A stretch of DNA of 64,000 nt, taken from contig NZ_MINL01000001.1 of assembly GCF_001882345.1 (NCBI RefSeq), positions 3,481,852 through 3,545,851 of the forward strand, read 5' to 3'. Positions 51,476 through 61,360 of the stretch are shown here, one piece after another. Made by a program: the position numbers and the translations under genes. A model generated the notes under the pieces. It searched no databases, was not told where the DNA came from, and saw only the letters and a list, made by a program, of their open reading frames with translations. The DNA is from Halomonas sp. QHL1 (GTDB lineage Bacteria; Pseudomonadota; Gammaproteobacteria; Pseudomonadales; Halomonadaceae). Every line of letters starts with the position of its first letter. Within the stretch, counting starts at the first letter, position 1.

Positions 51476-52578
51476 GCAGAACCGGTTTTTACTGGCACGA
51501 GCGCTGCTTTTGGCATGATTTAGGCACGATTGGGGTATTTTCCGCGCCGGGTGAGTTTTTACAGCCCCAGGCCGCCTCGGAAAGCCCGGAGAGCAAGCGA
51601 CGCCTGAAAAACATTCTTGAAGTCAGTGGGCTGGTTGACGAGCTGAACGTGGTGAAGCCACCTGCCGCGTCGCTAGATGACCTGCTGCGTTTTCACACCC
51701 CTCGTTACCTGGACGAACTGCAGGCAGGGGATAAAACGCGGGGCGGCAACGGTGGCGACTGCGCACCTTACATGCCTGGCAGTTGGGCGGCAGCCACGCA
51801 GTCCGCAGGGCTGGCCATTGCCGCCGTTGAAGCCGTGGCGCTGGGCGAGGTGAGCAATGCCTACGCCCTATGCCGCCCGCCGGGCCACCATGCTGAAACC
51901 GATCAAGGCCGTGGGTTCTGCCTGCTGGGCAATATCCCCGTGGCGGTGATGCGCGCCCGGGCCTTGGGGCAGGTGAACCGGGTGGCGATACTCGATTGGG
52001 ATGTCCACCACGGCAACGGTCAGCAGGCGGCGTTTTATGACGAGCCCAATGTATTGACCGTCTCACTCCATCAGGCGGCTAACTACCCGCTGGAAACCGG
52101 CAGTTTTGACGAACAGGGCGAAGGCGTAGGGCTGGGTGCCAATCTCAACCTACCGCTGCCCCCTGGCTGTGGCCTTGGTGCCTACGCGTACGCCATGGAA
52201 AAACTGGTGCTGCCCGCGCTGGAGGCCTTTAACCCCGAGCTAATCGTGGTGGCCTGTGGTTACGACGCCTGCGCTAAGGATCCCTTAGGAAAAATGCTGC
52301 TCAATAGCCAAGCCTTCGCCACCATGACCGCCCAGCTTAAAGCACTGGCCGAGCGCTGCTGCGATGGCAAACTGGTGTTCATTCACGAAGGCGGCTATTC
52401 GGAAGGTTATGTGCCGTTATGCGGCCACGCGGTGATCCAAACCCTGGCGGGCAGTGCCATTGCCGTGCCCGACCCGCAAAACGATGAAATTGCCGCTTGG
52501 GGCTATCAGGCCCTGCAACCGCACCAGGAGCTGTTAATCGACGACTGGTGCCAACAGTGGGAGCAACGCAAACAATGA
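51472..52578 (+). CDS. Class II HDAC-like amidohydrolase (second of three)
   Basis: A 368-residue protein similar to bacterial HDAH enzymes. H139 and H140 (RPPGHHAE), D177 and H179 (DWDVHHGNGQ), D265 (CGYDACAKDP) and Y309 (HEGGYS) complete the Zn active site. It is distinct from the other two, with a longer N-terminus (RCFWHDLGTIGVF) and an extra C-terminal segment after residue 330. Natural substrate unknown. It overlaps its neighbours by four bases on both sides, which argues for coupled expression and partly different specificity from the first enzyme. Confidence 0.9.
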   Translation: MSRTGFYWHERCFWHDLGTIGVFSAPGEFLQPQAASESPESKRRLKNILEVSGLVDELNVVKPPAASLDDLLRFHTPRYLDELQAGDKTRGGNGGDCAPYMPGSWAAATQSAGLAIAAVEAVALGEVSNAYALCRPPGHHAETDQGRGFCLLGNIPVAVMRARALGQVNRVAILDWDVHHGNGQQAAFYDEPNVLTVSLHQAANYPLETGSFDEQGEGVGLGANLNLPLPPGCGLGAYAYAMEKLVLPALEAFNPELIVVACGYDACAKDPLGKMLLNSQAFATMTAQLKALAERCCDGKLVFIHEGGYSEGYVPLCGHAVIQTLAGSAIAVPDPQNDEIAAWGYQALQPHQELLIDDWCQQWEQRKQ

Positions 52579-53531
52579 CACCGCTTTATGACCGCGATGG
52601 CTGGATTTGGCACGACGGTGAATGGCTGGAGTGGCGCGAGGCCAAGGTGCATGTCTTCACCCATACGCTGCATTACGGCATGGGCTGTTTTGAGGGAGTG
52701 CGCGCCTACGCTGGCCCCAGCGGCACGCATCTGTTTCGTGCTGCTGAACATACCCGCCGCTTGGCAGAAAGCGCCCATTCGCTGGATATGCCGCTGCCGT
52801 TTAGTGAAGCGGAGTTGATCAATGCCCAGCGCGAGTGTCTGACCAAAAACGGCCTGAGCAATGCCTATCTGAAACCTACCGTGTTTTTTGGTGCAGAAGG
52901 CTTAGGGCTACGCGCCCAGGGGCTAACGACCCATGTGATGGTCGCCGCCTGGGATTTAGGCCCCTACATTTCACCCCAGGCCGCGACCCACGGCTTGCGC
53001 GCGCTGACGTCGTCTTGGGCGCGCCACCACGTTAATATCAGCCTGTGTCGGGCGAAAACTAACGGCCACTACGTCAACTCGATACTGGCGCTGAATACGG
53101 CGATCAAAGCCGGGTTCGATGAAACTATCATGCTCGACCCGGAAGGCTATGTAGCCGAGGCCTCGGCGGCCAACGTCTTTTTGCTCCGTGATGGCGTGCT
53201 GCACACCCCGGAAGTAACCTCGTGTTTGCAAGGCATCACCCGGGATAGCGTGATTCAGCTGGCGCAAAAAGTGCTGGGCATAGAAGTGCGCGAGCGGCGT
53301 ATAACCCGCGACGAGTTATACACCGCCGATGAGGCTTTCTTAACCGGCACCGCCGCCGAAATACTCCCGCTTCGCGAGCTGGATGGTCGCCGCATTGGTG
53401 GGCGTGCTGGCGCACCTCCGGTCAACGAGGCGATCAAAGCTGATAGCGTCACGGCTCAACTGCAGAGACTATATCGTCAGGCGGCGCGGGGAGAGTTGGA
53501 TGATTTTCACCACTGGTTAACCCCGGCTTAA
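52575..53531 (+). CDS. Class IV aminotransferase, branched-chain type
   Basis: A 318-residue PLP enzyme of the BCAT/D-alanine transaminase fold. K161 (CRAKTNGHYVNS) is the likely PLP lysine; GMGCFEGVRAY and YVAEASAANVFLL are BCAT-like. The start is at 52575, overlapping the preceding stop by four bases. IlvE is the textbook relative, but as the last gene of a transport-deacetylase operon this copy more likely transaminates a deacylated product. Confidence 0.88.
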   Translation: MTPLYDRDGWIWHDGEWLEWREAKVHVFTHTLHYGMGCFEGVRAYAGPSGTHLFRAAEHTRRLAESAHSLDMPLPFSEAELINAQRECLTKNGLSNAYLKPTVFFGAEGLGLRAQGLTTHVMVAAWDLGPYISPQAATHGLRALTSSWARHHVNISLCRAKTNGHYVNSILALNTAIKAGFDETIMLDPEGYVAEASAANVFLLRDGVLHTPEVTSCLQGITRDSVIQLAQKVLGIEVRERRITRDELYTADEAFLTGTAAEILPLRELDGRRIGGRAGAPPVNEAIKADSVTAQLQRLYRQAARGELDDFHHWLTPA

Positions 53532-54646
53532 GCGCTAATCGCCTTCTCTAACGCGGCCAATCTTCCCGGCTCCAGCGCTGCTTGCACAGCCGTAATACGG
53601 ATCACATTGGCAAGCTCTGGGTGTGTCAGGCGAGTGACTAATACGCCTTCGGCGAGCAGTTGCTTGTGTACCTCGGCGGCGAGTTCCTCGCTGGGCAGGC
53701 GAATGCCGATAAAGTTAGTAGCGCTGGGAAGCACGTCGGCACCGAGTGAGCGAAAGTGCTCAGCCAACTGCTCACGGCGTGCTTTTACATCGGTGACGTG
53801 TTGATGAACCTCGTCAGGATGGTCGAGCACGACTTCTGCAGCGGCCAGGGTCAGTGACGACACCGCGTAGTGGATACGCACCTTCATCATTATCGCCAGC
53901 ACTTCAGGGTCGGCGATGGCGTAGCCAATGCGCAGGCCCGCCAGGCCGTGAGCCTTGGAAAGCGTGCGCAGGCGAATTACCCCCGGTATTGCTTTGGCAG
54001 CGAACTCGCTACCCGCGTCATCGCGGAAGTCCCCATAGGCCTCATCCAGCAACAGCCAGCAGGTGTCGGGCAGCGCTTCGCGCAGCTCGAGAATCGCCCT
54101 GTCGCTATGTAAGTGGCCGCTGGGGTTGTCGGGGTTGGCCAGATATACCAGCCGTGCGTTTTCCTGATGCGCCGCTGCTACAAGAGCTTCCAGATCGGGG
54201 GCCAGCACGCCCGGTGCTTCAAGGTAACTGGGTTCAATCAGGCGGCAGCCTTGGCCTTTGGCAAAATAGCCCAAGGTGGGGTAGGTGCCTGCAGTGCTCA
54301 CCACGGTTTCCCCCGGCTCGCAGGTGGTGCGTAGGGCCAGGGCAATCAAGCTGTCAGCACCGGCATCTACCAGCATGGTTTCCAGAGCAATACCTTGCTG
54401 AGCACTCAAGCGTTGACGCACACCCAGAGCCTCGGCATCGCCGTAGCAGTAAACGTGTTCGGCCAGGGCATTGCCAAAGTGCTCGCGCAGGGCGCGGTGG
54501 GGCATATCCAGGCCTTCGTTAGAGCCCAGCCGGTGGGGGATCTCCTTTCCAATGCGGCGCTCTAATACTTTGATACCTGGGAAGGGGTTATGCGGGCCTT
54601 CGCCAGTTAAGTGCTCGGGATAACGGGGCGTACTTTGGCTAGGCAT
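53528..54646 (-). CDS. HisC-like class I/II aminotransferase
   Basis: A 372-residue PLP aminotransferase. K231 (LSKAHGLAGLRIGY) is the PLP lysine; LANPDNPSGHLH and DEAYGDF are fold type I motifs. It resembles histidinol-phosphate aminotransferase, but no other his gene is near. It closes the ABC-transporter operon, 31 bases after the FAD oxidoreductase gene. Its stop codon and that of the convergent class IV aminotransferase overlap by four bases. Confidence 0.88.
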   Translation of the reverse strand: MPSQSTPRYPEHLTGEGPHNPFPGIKVLERRIGKEIPHRLGSNEGLDMPHRALREHFGNALAEHVYCYGDAEALGVRQRLSAQQGIALETMLVDAGADSLIALALRTTCEPGETVVSTAGTYPTLGYFAKGQGCRLIEPSYLEAPGVLAPDLEALVAAAHQENARLVYLANPDNPSGHLHSDRAILELREALPDTCWLLLDEAYGDFRDDAGSEFAAKAIPGVIRLRTLSKAHGLAGLRIGYAIADPEVLAIMMKVRIHYAVSSLTLAAAEVVLDHPDEVHQHVTDVKARREQLAEHFRSLGADVLPSATNFIGIRLPSEELAAEVHKQLLAEGVLVTRLTHPELANVIRITAVQAALEPGRLAALEKAISA

Positions 54647-54677
54647 GGTAAGTCCTAAAACAGTGTTAATGAGTAAC

Positions 54678-56069
54678 TTAAAACGCTTCTTGAAGCACTT
54701 TACCGCGGTTCAATAGATTGAGTGGGTCTAGCGCTTGCTTGAGCGTATGCATCAGTTCGACTTCAGCGCTGGAGCGGCAGGTATAGAGCCAGGGCCGCTT
54801 CTCCAGGCCAATGCCGTGTTCGGCGGAAACCGAGCCGCCAAGTGCCGCCAGCGGCTGATAGACCATGGCTTCCACTTCACGGCGCACCTCGACATCGGCG
54901 CTCCCCGCGTTGACGGAAATATGCAGGTTGCCATCGCCCAGGTGACCAAAGACCACCAGGCGAGCCTCGGGCCAGCGCTGCTTCAGTTGTGCTTCCAGGG
55001 CATCGGTGTAGCGCTGCATATCGGCAATCGGCAGGCTGACATCAAAAGTGAACAGCGGTGCCAAGCCTTTGATTAACCCTTCGATATCTTCACGTATCGC
55101 CCACAGTCCATCGCGCTGGGTAGTCGACTGCGCAATCACCGCATCCACAATCAGCTCGCTCTCTAACGCGCTTTCTAACGCCTCGCTGAACTGAGTGGCA
55201 TTGCGCTCGGCGTCGCTGCCCAGGGAGTCAATGATCACATAAAACGGATGCTCGGTGGCAATCGGCGGGGTGTGGCGGCCCAGGGCTTCAGTGAGCAACC
55301 GGTAGTGGTTTTGCCACATCACCTCAAAAGCACCCAGGCCTCCCCCGAGCGCTTTGCCCATATGACTGAGCAGCCCGGTTAACGCCTCAAACGAAGGGCA
55401 GGCCACCATCGCGGTTTGCTCGCTGGGGGTAGGTGGCTGCAGGCGCAGCACTGCGCGGGTCACAATCCCCAGGGTGCCTTCGCTGCCGATAAACAGCTGC
55501 TTTAAATCGAAACCGGCGTTGTTTTTCAACATGCGGTTCATGGAGCTGACTACCCGGCCATCGGCCATTACCGCTTCCAGGCCAAGCACCTGCTGGCGCA
55601 TCATGCCGTAGCGGATGACTCGAACACCGCCGGCGTTGGTGGCGATATTGCCGCCAATGGTGCAACTGCCTCGCGCGCCCAGATCTAGCGGAAACTGCAG
55701 CCCAACCTCTTTAGCCGCCTCCTGAACCTGCTGCAGTGGTGTCCCGGCCTGCACGGAGAGTGTGCCGCCCACTTGATCAATCTCTTCGATCGCGCTCATG
55801 CGTTCCAGGGAAATCACCAACTCATCCGGGCTAGCTTCTGCACCGTGCACCAACCCGGTTAGCCCACCGTGGGTGACCACCGGCTGCTGCACCTGATGAC
55901 AAGCCTGCATGACCGCAGCGACTTGCTCGGTATCCGCCGGGCGCACAATTGCCCCGGCTTGGCAGGGGGCGCCGGTCATCCAATCCACGCGTCGGCTGTG
56001 CACATCGTCGCCGGTCAATACATGGGCCGGGCCCACAATAGCGCGCAGCGCCTCCAGGGTTATCTGCAT
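54678..56069 (-). CDS. FAD-linked D-2-hydroxyacid dehydrogenase (GlcD/D2HGDH type)
   Basis: A 463-residue flavoprotein. The PCMH FAD-binding domain spans about 35-215 (VTHGGLTGLVHGAEASPDELVISLERM, GGNIATNAGGVRVIRYG); the C-terminal domain holds HLGDGNLHISV and SAEHGIGLEKR, where metal and substrate carboxylate bind. It oxidises a D-2-hydroxy acid to the 2-oxo acid. The ATG at 56069 follows AAAGGA by six bases and is preferred over 56090. It lies 29 bases after the ABC ATPase gene, so it joins import to oxidation. Confidence 0.9.
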   Translation of the reverse strand: MQITLEALRAIVGPAHVLTGDDVHSRRVDWMTGAPCQAGAIVRPADTEQVAAVMQACHQVQQPVVTHGGLTGLVHGAEASPDELVISLERMSAIEEIDQVGGTLSVQAGTPLQQVQEAAKEVGLQFPLDLGARGSCTIGGNIATNAGGVRVIRYGMMRQQVLGLEAVMADGRVVSSMNRMLKNNAGFDLKQLFIGSEGTLGIVTRAVLRLQPPTPSEQTAMVACPSFEALTGLLSHMGKALGGGLGAFEVMWQNHYRLLTEALGRHTPPIATEHPFYVIIDSLGSDAERNATQFSEALESALESELIVDAVIAQSTTQRDGLWAIREDIEGLIKGLAPLFTFDVSLPIADMQRYTDALEAQLKQRWPEARLVVFGHLGDGNLHISVNAGSADVEVRREVEAMVYQPLAALGGSVSAEHGIGLEKRPWLYTCRSSAEVELMHTLKQALDPLNLLNRGKVLQEAF

Positions 56070-56098
56070 TGGGTATCCTTTTTTTACCATTAAATAAT

Positions 56099-57739
56099 TT
56101 ACGCAGTGGCCGCTACGGGCGCCTCGCGGCCCGGAATCGCCTTAAGCAGCGCTTGGGTGTACGCCTCTTTTGGGGCGAGGAAAATCTGCTCGGCGCTGCC
56201 TTGCTCGACGATGCGGCCATACTGCATCACCACGATGCGGTCGCAAATCTGCGCAGCGACGCGTAAGTCGTGGGTGATAAACAGCAGTGAAAGCGAGAGG
56301 CGCTGCTTTAACTCCTCGAGCAGTTCCAGTACCTGGGCTTGAATCGAAACATCCAGGGCCGACACGGCTTCGTCCGCCACGATAAGCTCGGGGTTAAGCG
56401 CTAGCGCTCGGGCAATGCCTATGCGCTGACGCTGGCCGCCGGAAAATTCGTGGGGGAAGCGCTCCACGGCGCTGGCGCCCAAGCCCACCATGTCTAATAG
56501 CTCCCCCGCCTGTTTAAGCGCCGCGGCTTTGGGTGTACCGTTGGCAATCGGCCCTTGAGCAATCGCCATGCCCACTTTGGTACGTGGGTTGAGCGATGCG
56601 TAGGGGTCTTGGAATATCATCTGCACTCGGTGGCGTTCACGGCGTAGCGCATCGCCTTTGAGCTGGGAAAGGTTGACGCCATCAAGCAGCAACTCGCCGC
56701 TATCGGGGTGCTCTAAACGCACCACACAGCGACCGAGGGTGGATTTGCCCGAACCGGACTCACCTACGATCCCCACCGTTTCACCCCGCGCCAAGGTGAG
56801 CGATACATCCTCTAGGGCACGCACTTCGCGGGAAGGTTTAAGGAACCCGCCCCGGGAGCGAAAGACTTTATTGAGCTGCTTGATTTCCAGCAGCGGGGCG
56901 ACTTGGCTGGTCTCCCGGTGGGGCGGCACCGCATTGCTGGGAATTGCTGCAATCAACGCTTGGGTATAGGCGTCTTGAGGGTTCTCAAGCACCGGTTTGG
57001 CGTCTCCCAGCTCGACGATTTTGCCGTGTCGCATGACGCAAACGCGGTTGGCAATTTCGGCCACCACGCCAAAGTCGTGGGTGATAAACATCACCGACAT
57101 GCCGCGCCGCTGCTGAAGGTCGCGAATCAGCTCAAGTATCTGCGCCTGGGTGGTCACATCCAGCGCGGTGGTGGGCTCATCGGCAATCAGCAAAATGGGC
57201 TCCAACGCCAGCGCCATAGCAATCATTACCCGCTGGCGCTGGCCGCCGGAAAGCTCGAACGGGTAGGCGCGAATGGCCTTCTCCGGCTGTGGAATTCCCA
57301 CTTCGATCAGCAGTTCCAGCGCACGGGCCTGGCGCTCCTTGGGAGTGAGCTGGCCGTGGGCCTCGAACACTTCGGCAATTTGCGCGCCTACCCGCATCAG
57401 CGGATTCAGTGCAGTCATTGGCTCCTGAAATATCATGCCAATTTTTAGCCCACGCAGGGCGCGGTGCTGCTTTTCCGTCAGGCCGAGCAGGTCTTGCCCT
57501 TCAAAGAGTATCTCGCCATGGGTGGCGTTCACGCCCTTGGGCAGTAGCCCCATCACGGCGTTGGCGGCCATCGATTTACCGGAGCCTGACTCGCCCACCA
57601 CGCACATGATTTCGCCGCGCTTCACCTCGTAGCTAACGTCCTCCACCGCCAAGGCGCGATCCGCCCCTTTAGGGAGCGCAATGTTGAGGTCGCGAATGCT
57701 GAGGACGGTGTCAGCCGATTGATTCTCTGTAATAGGCAT
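56099..57739 (-). CDS. Fused dipeptide/oligopeptide ABC transporter ATPase (DppD-DppF type)
   Basis: A 546-residue protein with two complete ABC domains. Walker A motifs GESGSGKS are near residues 49-56 and 333; each half has an LSGGQRQR-type signature ([28 protein letters not shown]) and a Walker B. The C-terminal extensions after each domain ([23 protein letters not shown]) are of the oligopeptide type. The single-chain form resembles GsiA. Confidence 0.95.
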   Translation of the reverse strand: MPITENQSADTVLSIRDLNIALPKGADRALAVEDVSYEVKRGEIMCVVGESGSGKSMAANAVMGLLPKGVNATHGEILFEGQDLLGLTEKQHRALRGLKIGMIFQEPMTALNPLMRVGAQIAEVFEAHGQLTPKERQARALELLIEVGIPQPEKAIRAYPFELSGGQRQRVMIAMALALEPILLIADEPTTALDVTTQAQILELIRDLQQRRGMSVMFITHDFGVVAEIANRVCVMRHGKIVELGDAKPVLENPQDAYTQALIAAIPSNAVPPHRETSQVAPLLEIKQLNKVFRSRGGFLKPSREVRALEDVSLTLARGETVGIVGESGSGKSTLGRCVVRLEHPDSGELLLDGVNLSQLKGDALRRERHRVQMIFQDPYASLNPRTKVGMAIAQGPIANGTPKAAALKQAGELLDMVGLGASAVERFPHEFSGGQRQRIGIARALALNPELIVADEAVSALDVSIQAQVLELLEELKQRLSLSLLFITHDLRVAAQICDRIVVMQYGRIVEQGSAEQIFLAPKEAYTQALLKAIPGREAPVAATA

Positions 57740-57748
57740 ATAAAGTCC

Positions 57749-58582
57749 TTAGCGCTCGCGTGATAGTTTGGGGTTCAAAGCGTCGTCTAAACCTTCACCT
57801 ACCAGGTTTAACGCCAGTACGGTGAGCAGAATCGCCACCCCTGGGAAGAAACTCAGCCACCACGCCTGACGAATCACCGTGCGCGCTGCGCCGATCATAT
57901 AGCCCCAGGACATCACATTAGGGTCGCCCAGGCCGAGAAACGACAGCGCCGACTCCAGCAAAATCGCGGTGGCCACCATTAGCGATGCCAGCACGATAAT
58001 CGGCGACAGCGTATTGGGCAGAATCTGACGCAGAATGATCGTGCTGTTGGACTGACCAACCAAGCGCGCGGCTTCGACATACTCGCGGTTGCGCAGCGAC
58101 ATAAATTCAGCGCGCACTAAGCGGGCCACCGGCGGCCAGCTGACGATCGCAATCGCCAGCACAATCGAGGTGATGCTGGGCTGCATGATGGCCACCAGTA
58201 CAATCGCCAGCGCGAAGTTGGGGATGGTCTGGAAGAACTCGGTAAAGCGCATCAATACATCGTCTATGATTCCGCCGTAGTAGCCAGCAATGGCCCCCAA
58301 GGGAACGCCGATCAGCAGCGCCACGCTGGTGGATACCAGCCCGATCAACAGCGATACCCAGGCGCCGTGCATTAAGCCTGAGGCCACATTGCGGCCCATG
58401 GTGTCGGTGCCCAGGGGAAAGCCATCCTGCGAGAGCGGCGGCAAAAAGGGTCGCTGCACCATGCGCCAGGGCGATTCAGGAAACAGCAGTGGAGCGAGTA
58501 TCGCCATGGCGATAATCAGCAGCAGGATAATCAGCCCGACGAGGGCGCCACGGTTTTGCGCGAAGCGTGCGAAAAAGCTCAT
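57749..58582 (-). CDS. Dipeptide-type ABC transporter permease (DppC)
   Basis: A 277-residue permease with about six helices. FPLGTDTMGRNVASGLMHGAWVSLLIGLVSTSVALLIGVPLGAIAGYYGG is the family start, and EYVEAARLVGQSNSTIILRQILPN is the EAA coupling loop. Ends by overlapping dppB in tight series (four bases). Confidence 0.95.
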   Translation of the reverse strand: MSFFARFAQNRGALVGLIILLLIIAMAILAPLLFPESPWRMVQRPFLPPLSQDGFPLGTDTMGRNVASGLMHGAWVSLLIGLVSTSVALLIGVPLGAIAGYYGGIIDDVLMRFTEFFQTIPNFALAIVLVAIMQPSITSIVLAIAIVSWPPVARLVRAEFMSLRNREYVEAARLVGQSNSTIILRQILPNTLSPIIVLASLMVATAILLESALSFLGLGDPNVMSWGYMIGAARTVIRQAWWLSFFPGVAILLTVLALNLVGEGLDDALNPKLSRER

Positions 58583-59559
58583 GAGGCCCCCTTCTTGATG
58601 CGTGGATCAGCCAGGCTGTAAACCAAATCGGTGATGATATTGAAGACGATGACCAAGGCCGCCGAGAAGAAGAAAATGCCCAGCAGCAGGTTGTAGTCGC
58701 GCTGCTGCAGCGCTTCGAACATCAGCCGCCCGATGCCGGGCCAGGCAAACACGGTTTCGGTCAGGATCGCGCCGCCGACCATTTGCCCTGCCTGCAGGCC
58801 GGCCAAAGTGATAATCGGCAGCAGGGCGTTACGCAACACATGCCGGCGCTGGATAATGCTGGGCTTCAAGCCTTTGGCGCGGGCGGTTTTGACGTAATCC
58901 TGCTGAGCGGCATCTAGCATTGAAGTGCGCGTCATGCGGGTATAAATCGCCATAAAGAACAGCGCTAAGGTGGTCGCCGGTAGCACTAAGTGTTTGGCAA
59001 CGTCGAGCACCAGCGCAAACCCCGTATGGCCTGCCCCCACGGTGTAAAGCCCGTAGGCAGGCAGCCAGCCCAGGTAGACGGAAAACACCACCACCGACAT
59101 CAGCGCGACCCAGAACAGCGGGGTAGCGTAGAACACCAGCGCCAGCGCCATGATGATCGAGCCGGAAGGCTTTTTAACCCGTGCTGCAGCCATGGAGCCT
59201 GCCACGATGCCCAGCACCAGTGAGAGCACAAAGGCGGTGCCGGTGAGCAGTAGGGTGGCGGGCAGGCGCGCCATAATCAGATCAAAGACTGGGACGCCCA
59301 AACGGTAGGAGTAGCCGAAATCGAGCATGGCGATACCCGTCACGTAGCGCCACAGCTGCACATACATCGGCTGGTCGAGCCCAAAGCGCTCGCGCAGTTG
59401 GTCGAGAAACTCCTGATCCGCGGCACCCGCTTCGCCAGCCAGAATCGCGGCCGGGTCACCGGGGGCCAGCTGAATCAGCAAGAAGTTAAAAATAACGATT
59501 AAAAACAGCACAATCACGGCCTTGAACAGCCGCATTAGGATTAGGCGCGCGTAAACCAT
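58579..59559 (-). CDS. Dipeptide-type ABC transporter permease (DppB)
   Basis: A 326-residue permease with the LIQLAPGDPAAILAG N-terminal motif, six helices and the coupling loop DYVKTARAKGLKPSIIQRRHVLRNALLPI. The ATG at 59559 has AGGA eight bases before it; in-frame codons up to 59586 offer only TTG. It follows the binding-protein gene after a stem-loop. Confidence 0.95.
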   Translation of the reverse strand: MVYARLILMRLFKAVIVLFLIVIFNFLLIQLAPGDPAAILAGEAGAADQEFLDQLRERFGLDQPMYVQLWRYVTGIAMLDFGYSYRLGVPVFDLIMARLPATLLLTGTAFVLSLVLGIVAGSMAAARVKKPSGSIIMALALVFYATPLFWVALMSVVVFSVYLGWLPAYGLYTVGAGHTGFALVLDVAKHLVLPATTLALFFMAIYTRMTRTSMLDAAQQDYVKTARAKGLKPSIIQRRHVLRNALLPIITLAGLQAGQMVGGAILTETVFAWPGIGRLMFEALQQRDYNLLLGIFFFSAALVIVFNIITDLVYSLADPRIKKGAS

Positions 59560-59600
59560 AAGTAGTTTCCTGACTAATACCTTCAAGACATAGCTGGAAA

Positions 59601-59626
59601 ACCCAGGTAGCTCGCGCTACCTGGGT
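59601..59626 (-). other. Stem-loop between SBP and permease genes
   Basis: ACCCAGGTAGC and GCTACCTGGGT form an 11-pair perfect stem with a four-base loop, ten bases past the SBP stop; TTTTCC follows on the minus strand. It can act as a partial terminator, keeping permease expression below that of the SBP. Confidence 0.75.
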
Positions 59627-59635
59627 GGCTTGGGT

Positions 59636-61192
59636 TTAGCGGTCTAGCCAAGCATCTTTAAAGCCATCGTTAACACCCACGCCGGAAGTAACCAGGTTCT
59701 GCACATCGCAGCGATACAGCGTCGGGAAGCCCAGCTCCATCAGCCAGCCAACGGGCACATCTTCGTGCAGGATTTCCTGTACTTCACGGTAAAGCGCTTC
59801 ACGCTCTTCGTCGGGGAAAGCCGTGGCGGCTTCGTTAAACAGCTCGTCGACACGCTCGTTTTCGTAGCCTTCGACGTTATTCCAGGGCGAGCCTTTGGCG
59901 ATGTTGTCGGAAAGGTAGGTACGTGAAATACCCAGCGCCGGGTCGCCGTACTGGTATAGGTAGGTAAAGGCAAGGTCGTAATCCCAATCGCCCAGGCGCT
60001 GGTTCCAGCCGCCCACGTCGGTGGCCTGGGTTTCAACGTTAATACCCACTTCGCGCAGGTTCTGCTGCACGGCTTCGGCCCAGCGCGTCCAGGTTTCGCC
60101 GTAGGGCAGCGGCAGAATGGTGATCTCTTCGCCGTCGTAGCCCATTTCATCGAGCAGCTCACGGGCGCGTTCGGGGTTGTGATCGTAGGGTTCCAGGTCG
60201 TCGTTCTGGAAACGCGCATTGGAGCCAAAGGCGGAGAGCGGCACATTGCCCAGGCCGTTCCACAGGACATCTTTGGCGAACTCGCGATCCATGGCGTACA
60301 TCACCGCCTGACGGAAGCGCTTATCCGCCGTAGGGCCTTCACGGTTGTTCATCCACAGCATGGCAAAGGGGCTGAAGTACTCGTGGCCCTCTTCGGTCAT
60401 GCAGACGTTATCCATCTCGGCTAAGCGGGGAATATCGAAGTTCTCGACGGTACCGCTGGGCAGAACGTCAATGGTTTCATTTTCGAACGCCACCGCACGG
60501 GAGGCGCCGTCAGGAATAATGTGCCAATTAACGCCATCCAGGTAGGGCAGGCCCTCTTCGTAATACTCTTCGTTCTTGACCAGCTCAATCACCGTGCCGC
60601 GCTCCCAGTTGGAGAACTTGAACGGGCCGGTACCGATGGGGTGGTCATTGTGCTCGTTATCGCGGAAATCAGTATCTGCGTAGAGGTGCTCGGGCACCAT
60701 GGTGAAGGTGCCTGCTTCAAAGGAGATCAGGAATGGGCCGAAGGGTTGAGTCAGCGTAAACACGACGGTGTGGTCGTCGGTGGCTTCGATGCTCTCCACG
60801 TGCTGCAGGACAGCGCGGGCGCTGGGGTTCAGCTCGCGGTGGAAAACATCGGCGGAGAACACCACATCGTCAGCGGTAAATGCTTCGCCGTCGTGCCAGG
60901 TAACGCCTTCACGCAGATGGAAAGTATAGGTGCGGCCATCCTCGCTGACCTCCCAGGACTCCGCCAGTTGCGGCATGGGTTCAAGGTCGGTGGAGTAGCG
61001 CAGTAGGCCTTCGTAGATATTGCCCGATACGGTGCGTGTGGGGGCGTTTTGAATCATGCCCAGCACCAGTCCTGGCGGTTCGGGCTGGATAATGGTGTTA
61101 ACGACACCCCCTTCTTTAGGGTCATCGGCCAGAGCGGCGGTGGTGAAAGCGAGTGCTGCAGCGGAAATAGCCAAAGCTAAAGGTTTTTTCAT
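59636..61192 (-). CDS. Family 5 extracellular solute-binding protein
   Basis: A 518-residue periplasmic binding protein with a signal peptide (LALAISAAALAFTTAALA). YTFHLREGVTWHDGEAFTADDVVFS is the SBP family 5 signature and NAPTRTVSGNIYEGLLRYSTDLEPMPQLAESW is also typical. Family 5 proteins bind di- and oligopeptides, opines, nickel-histidine, glutathione and similar solutes; the ligand here is unknown. First gene of the leftward six-gene operon; GAGGAGCAGGAA lies just before its ATG. Confidence 0.94.
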   Translation of the reverse strand: MKKPLALAISAAALAFTTAALADDPKEGGVVNTIIQPEPPGLVLGMIQNAPTRTVSGNIYEGLLRYSTDLEPMPQLAESWEVSEDGRTYTFHLREGVTWHDGEAFTADDVVFSADVFHRELNPSARAVLQHVESIEATDDHTVVFTLTQPFGPFLISFEAGTFTMVPEHLYADTDFRDNEHNDHPIGTGPFKFSNWERGTVIELVKNEEYYEEGLPYLDGVNWHIIPDGASRAVAFENETIDVLPSGTVENFDIPRLAEMDNVCMTEEGHEYFSPFAMLWMNNREGPTADKRFRQAVMYAMDREFAKDVLWNGLGNVPLSAFGSNARFQNDDLEPYDHNPERARELLDEMGYDGEEITILPLPYGETWTRWAEAVQQNLREVGINVETQATDVGGWNQRLGDWDYDLAFTYLYQYGDPALGISRTYLSDNIAKGSPWNNVEGYENERVDELFNEAATAFPDEEREALYREVQEILHEDVPVGWLMELGFPTLYRCDVQNLVTSGVGVNDGFKDAWLDR

Positions 61193-61293
61193 GTTTCCTG
61201 CTCCTCGGTTATTAGCACGTAATCGGTTTACGTAGTCGTTAGGCGAGCGAGGCGTGTCAGACCCTGTTGTGATGTTTGTTGGGGGTCTGTTTT

Positions 61294-61353
61294 AAAACTA
61301 GCATTTTCAAAAGCTGGCACTTTGAAACCAGTCTCTTTGAAAGTAGCAGCACG
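61294..61353. repeat. Degenerate 15-base tandem repeat in the SBP-gntR gap
   Basis: Four exact 15-base steps, each unit close to RAAANNAGCNNNTTT (units start at 61294, 61309, 61324 and 61339). TTTGAAA occurs at 61321 and 61336. It lies between divergent genes, upstream of the likely gntR operator. Confidence 0.6.
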
Positions 61354-61360
61354 CGGTAAA

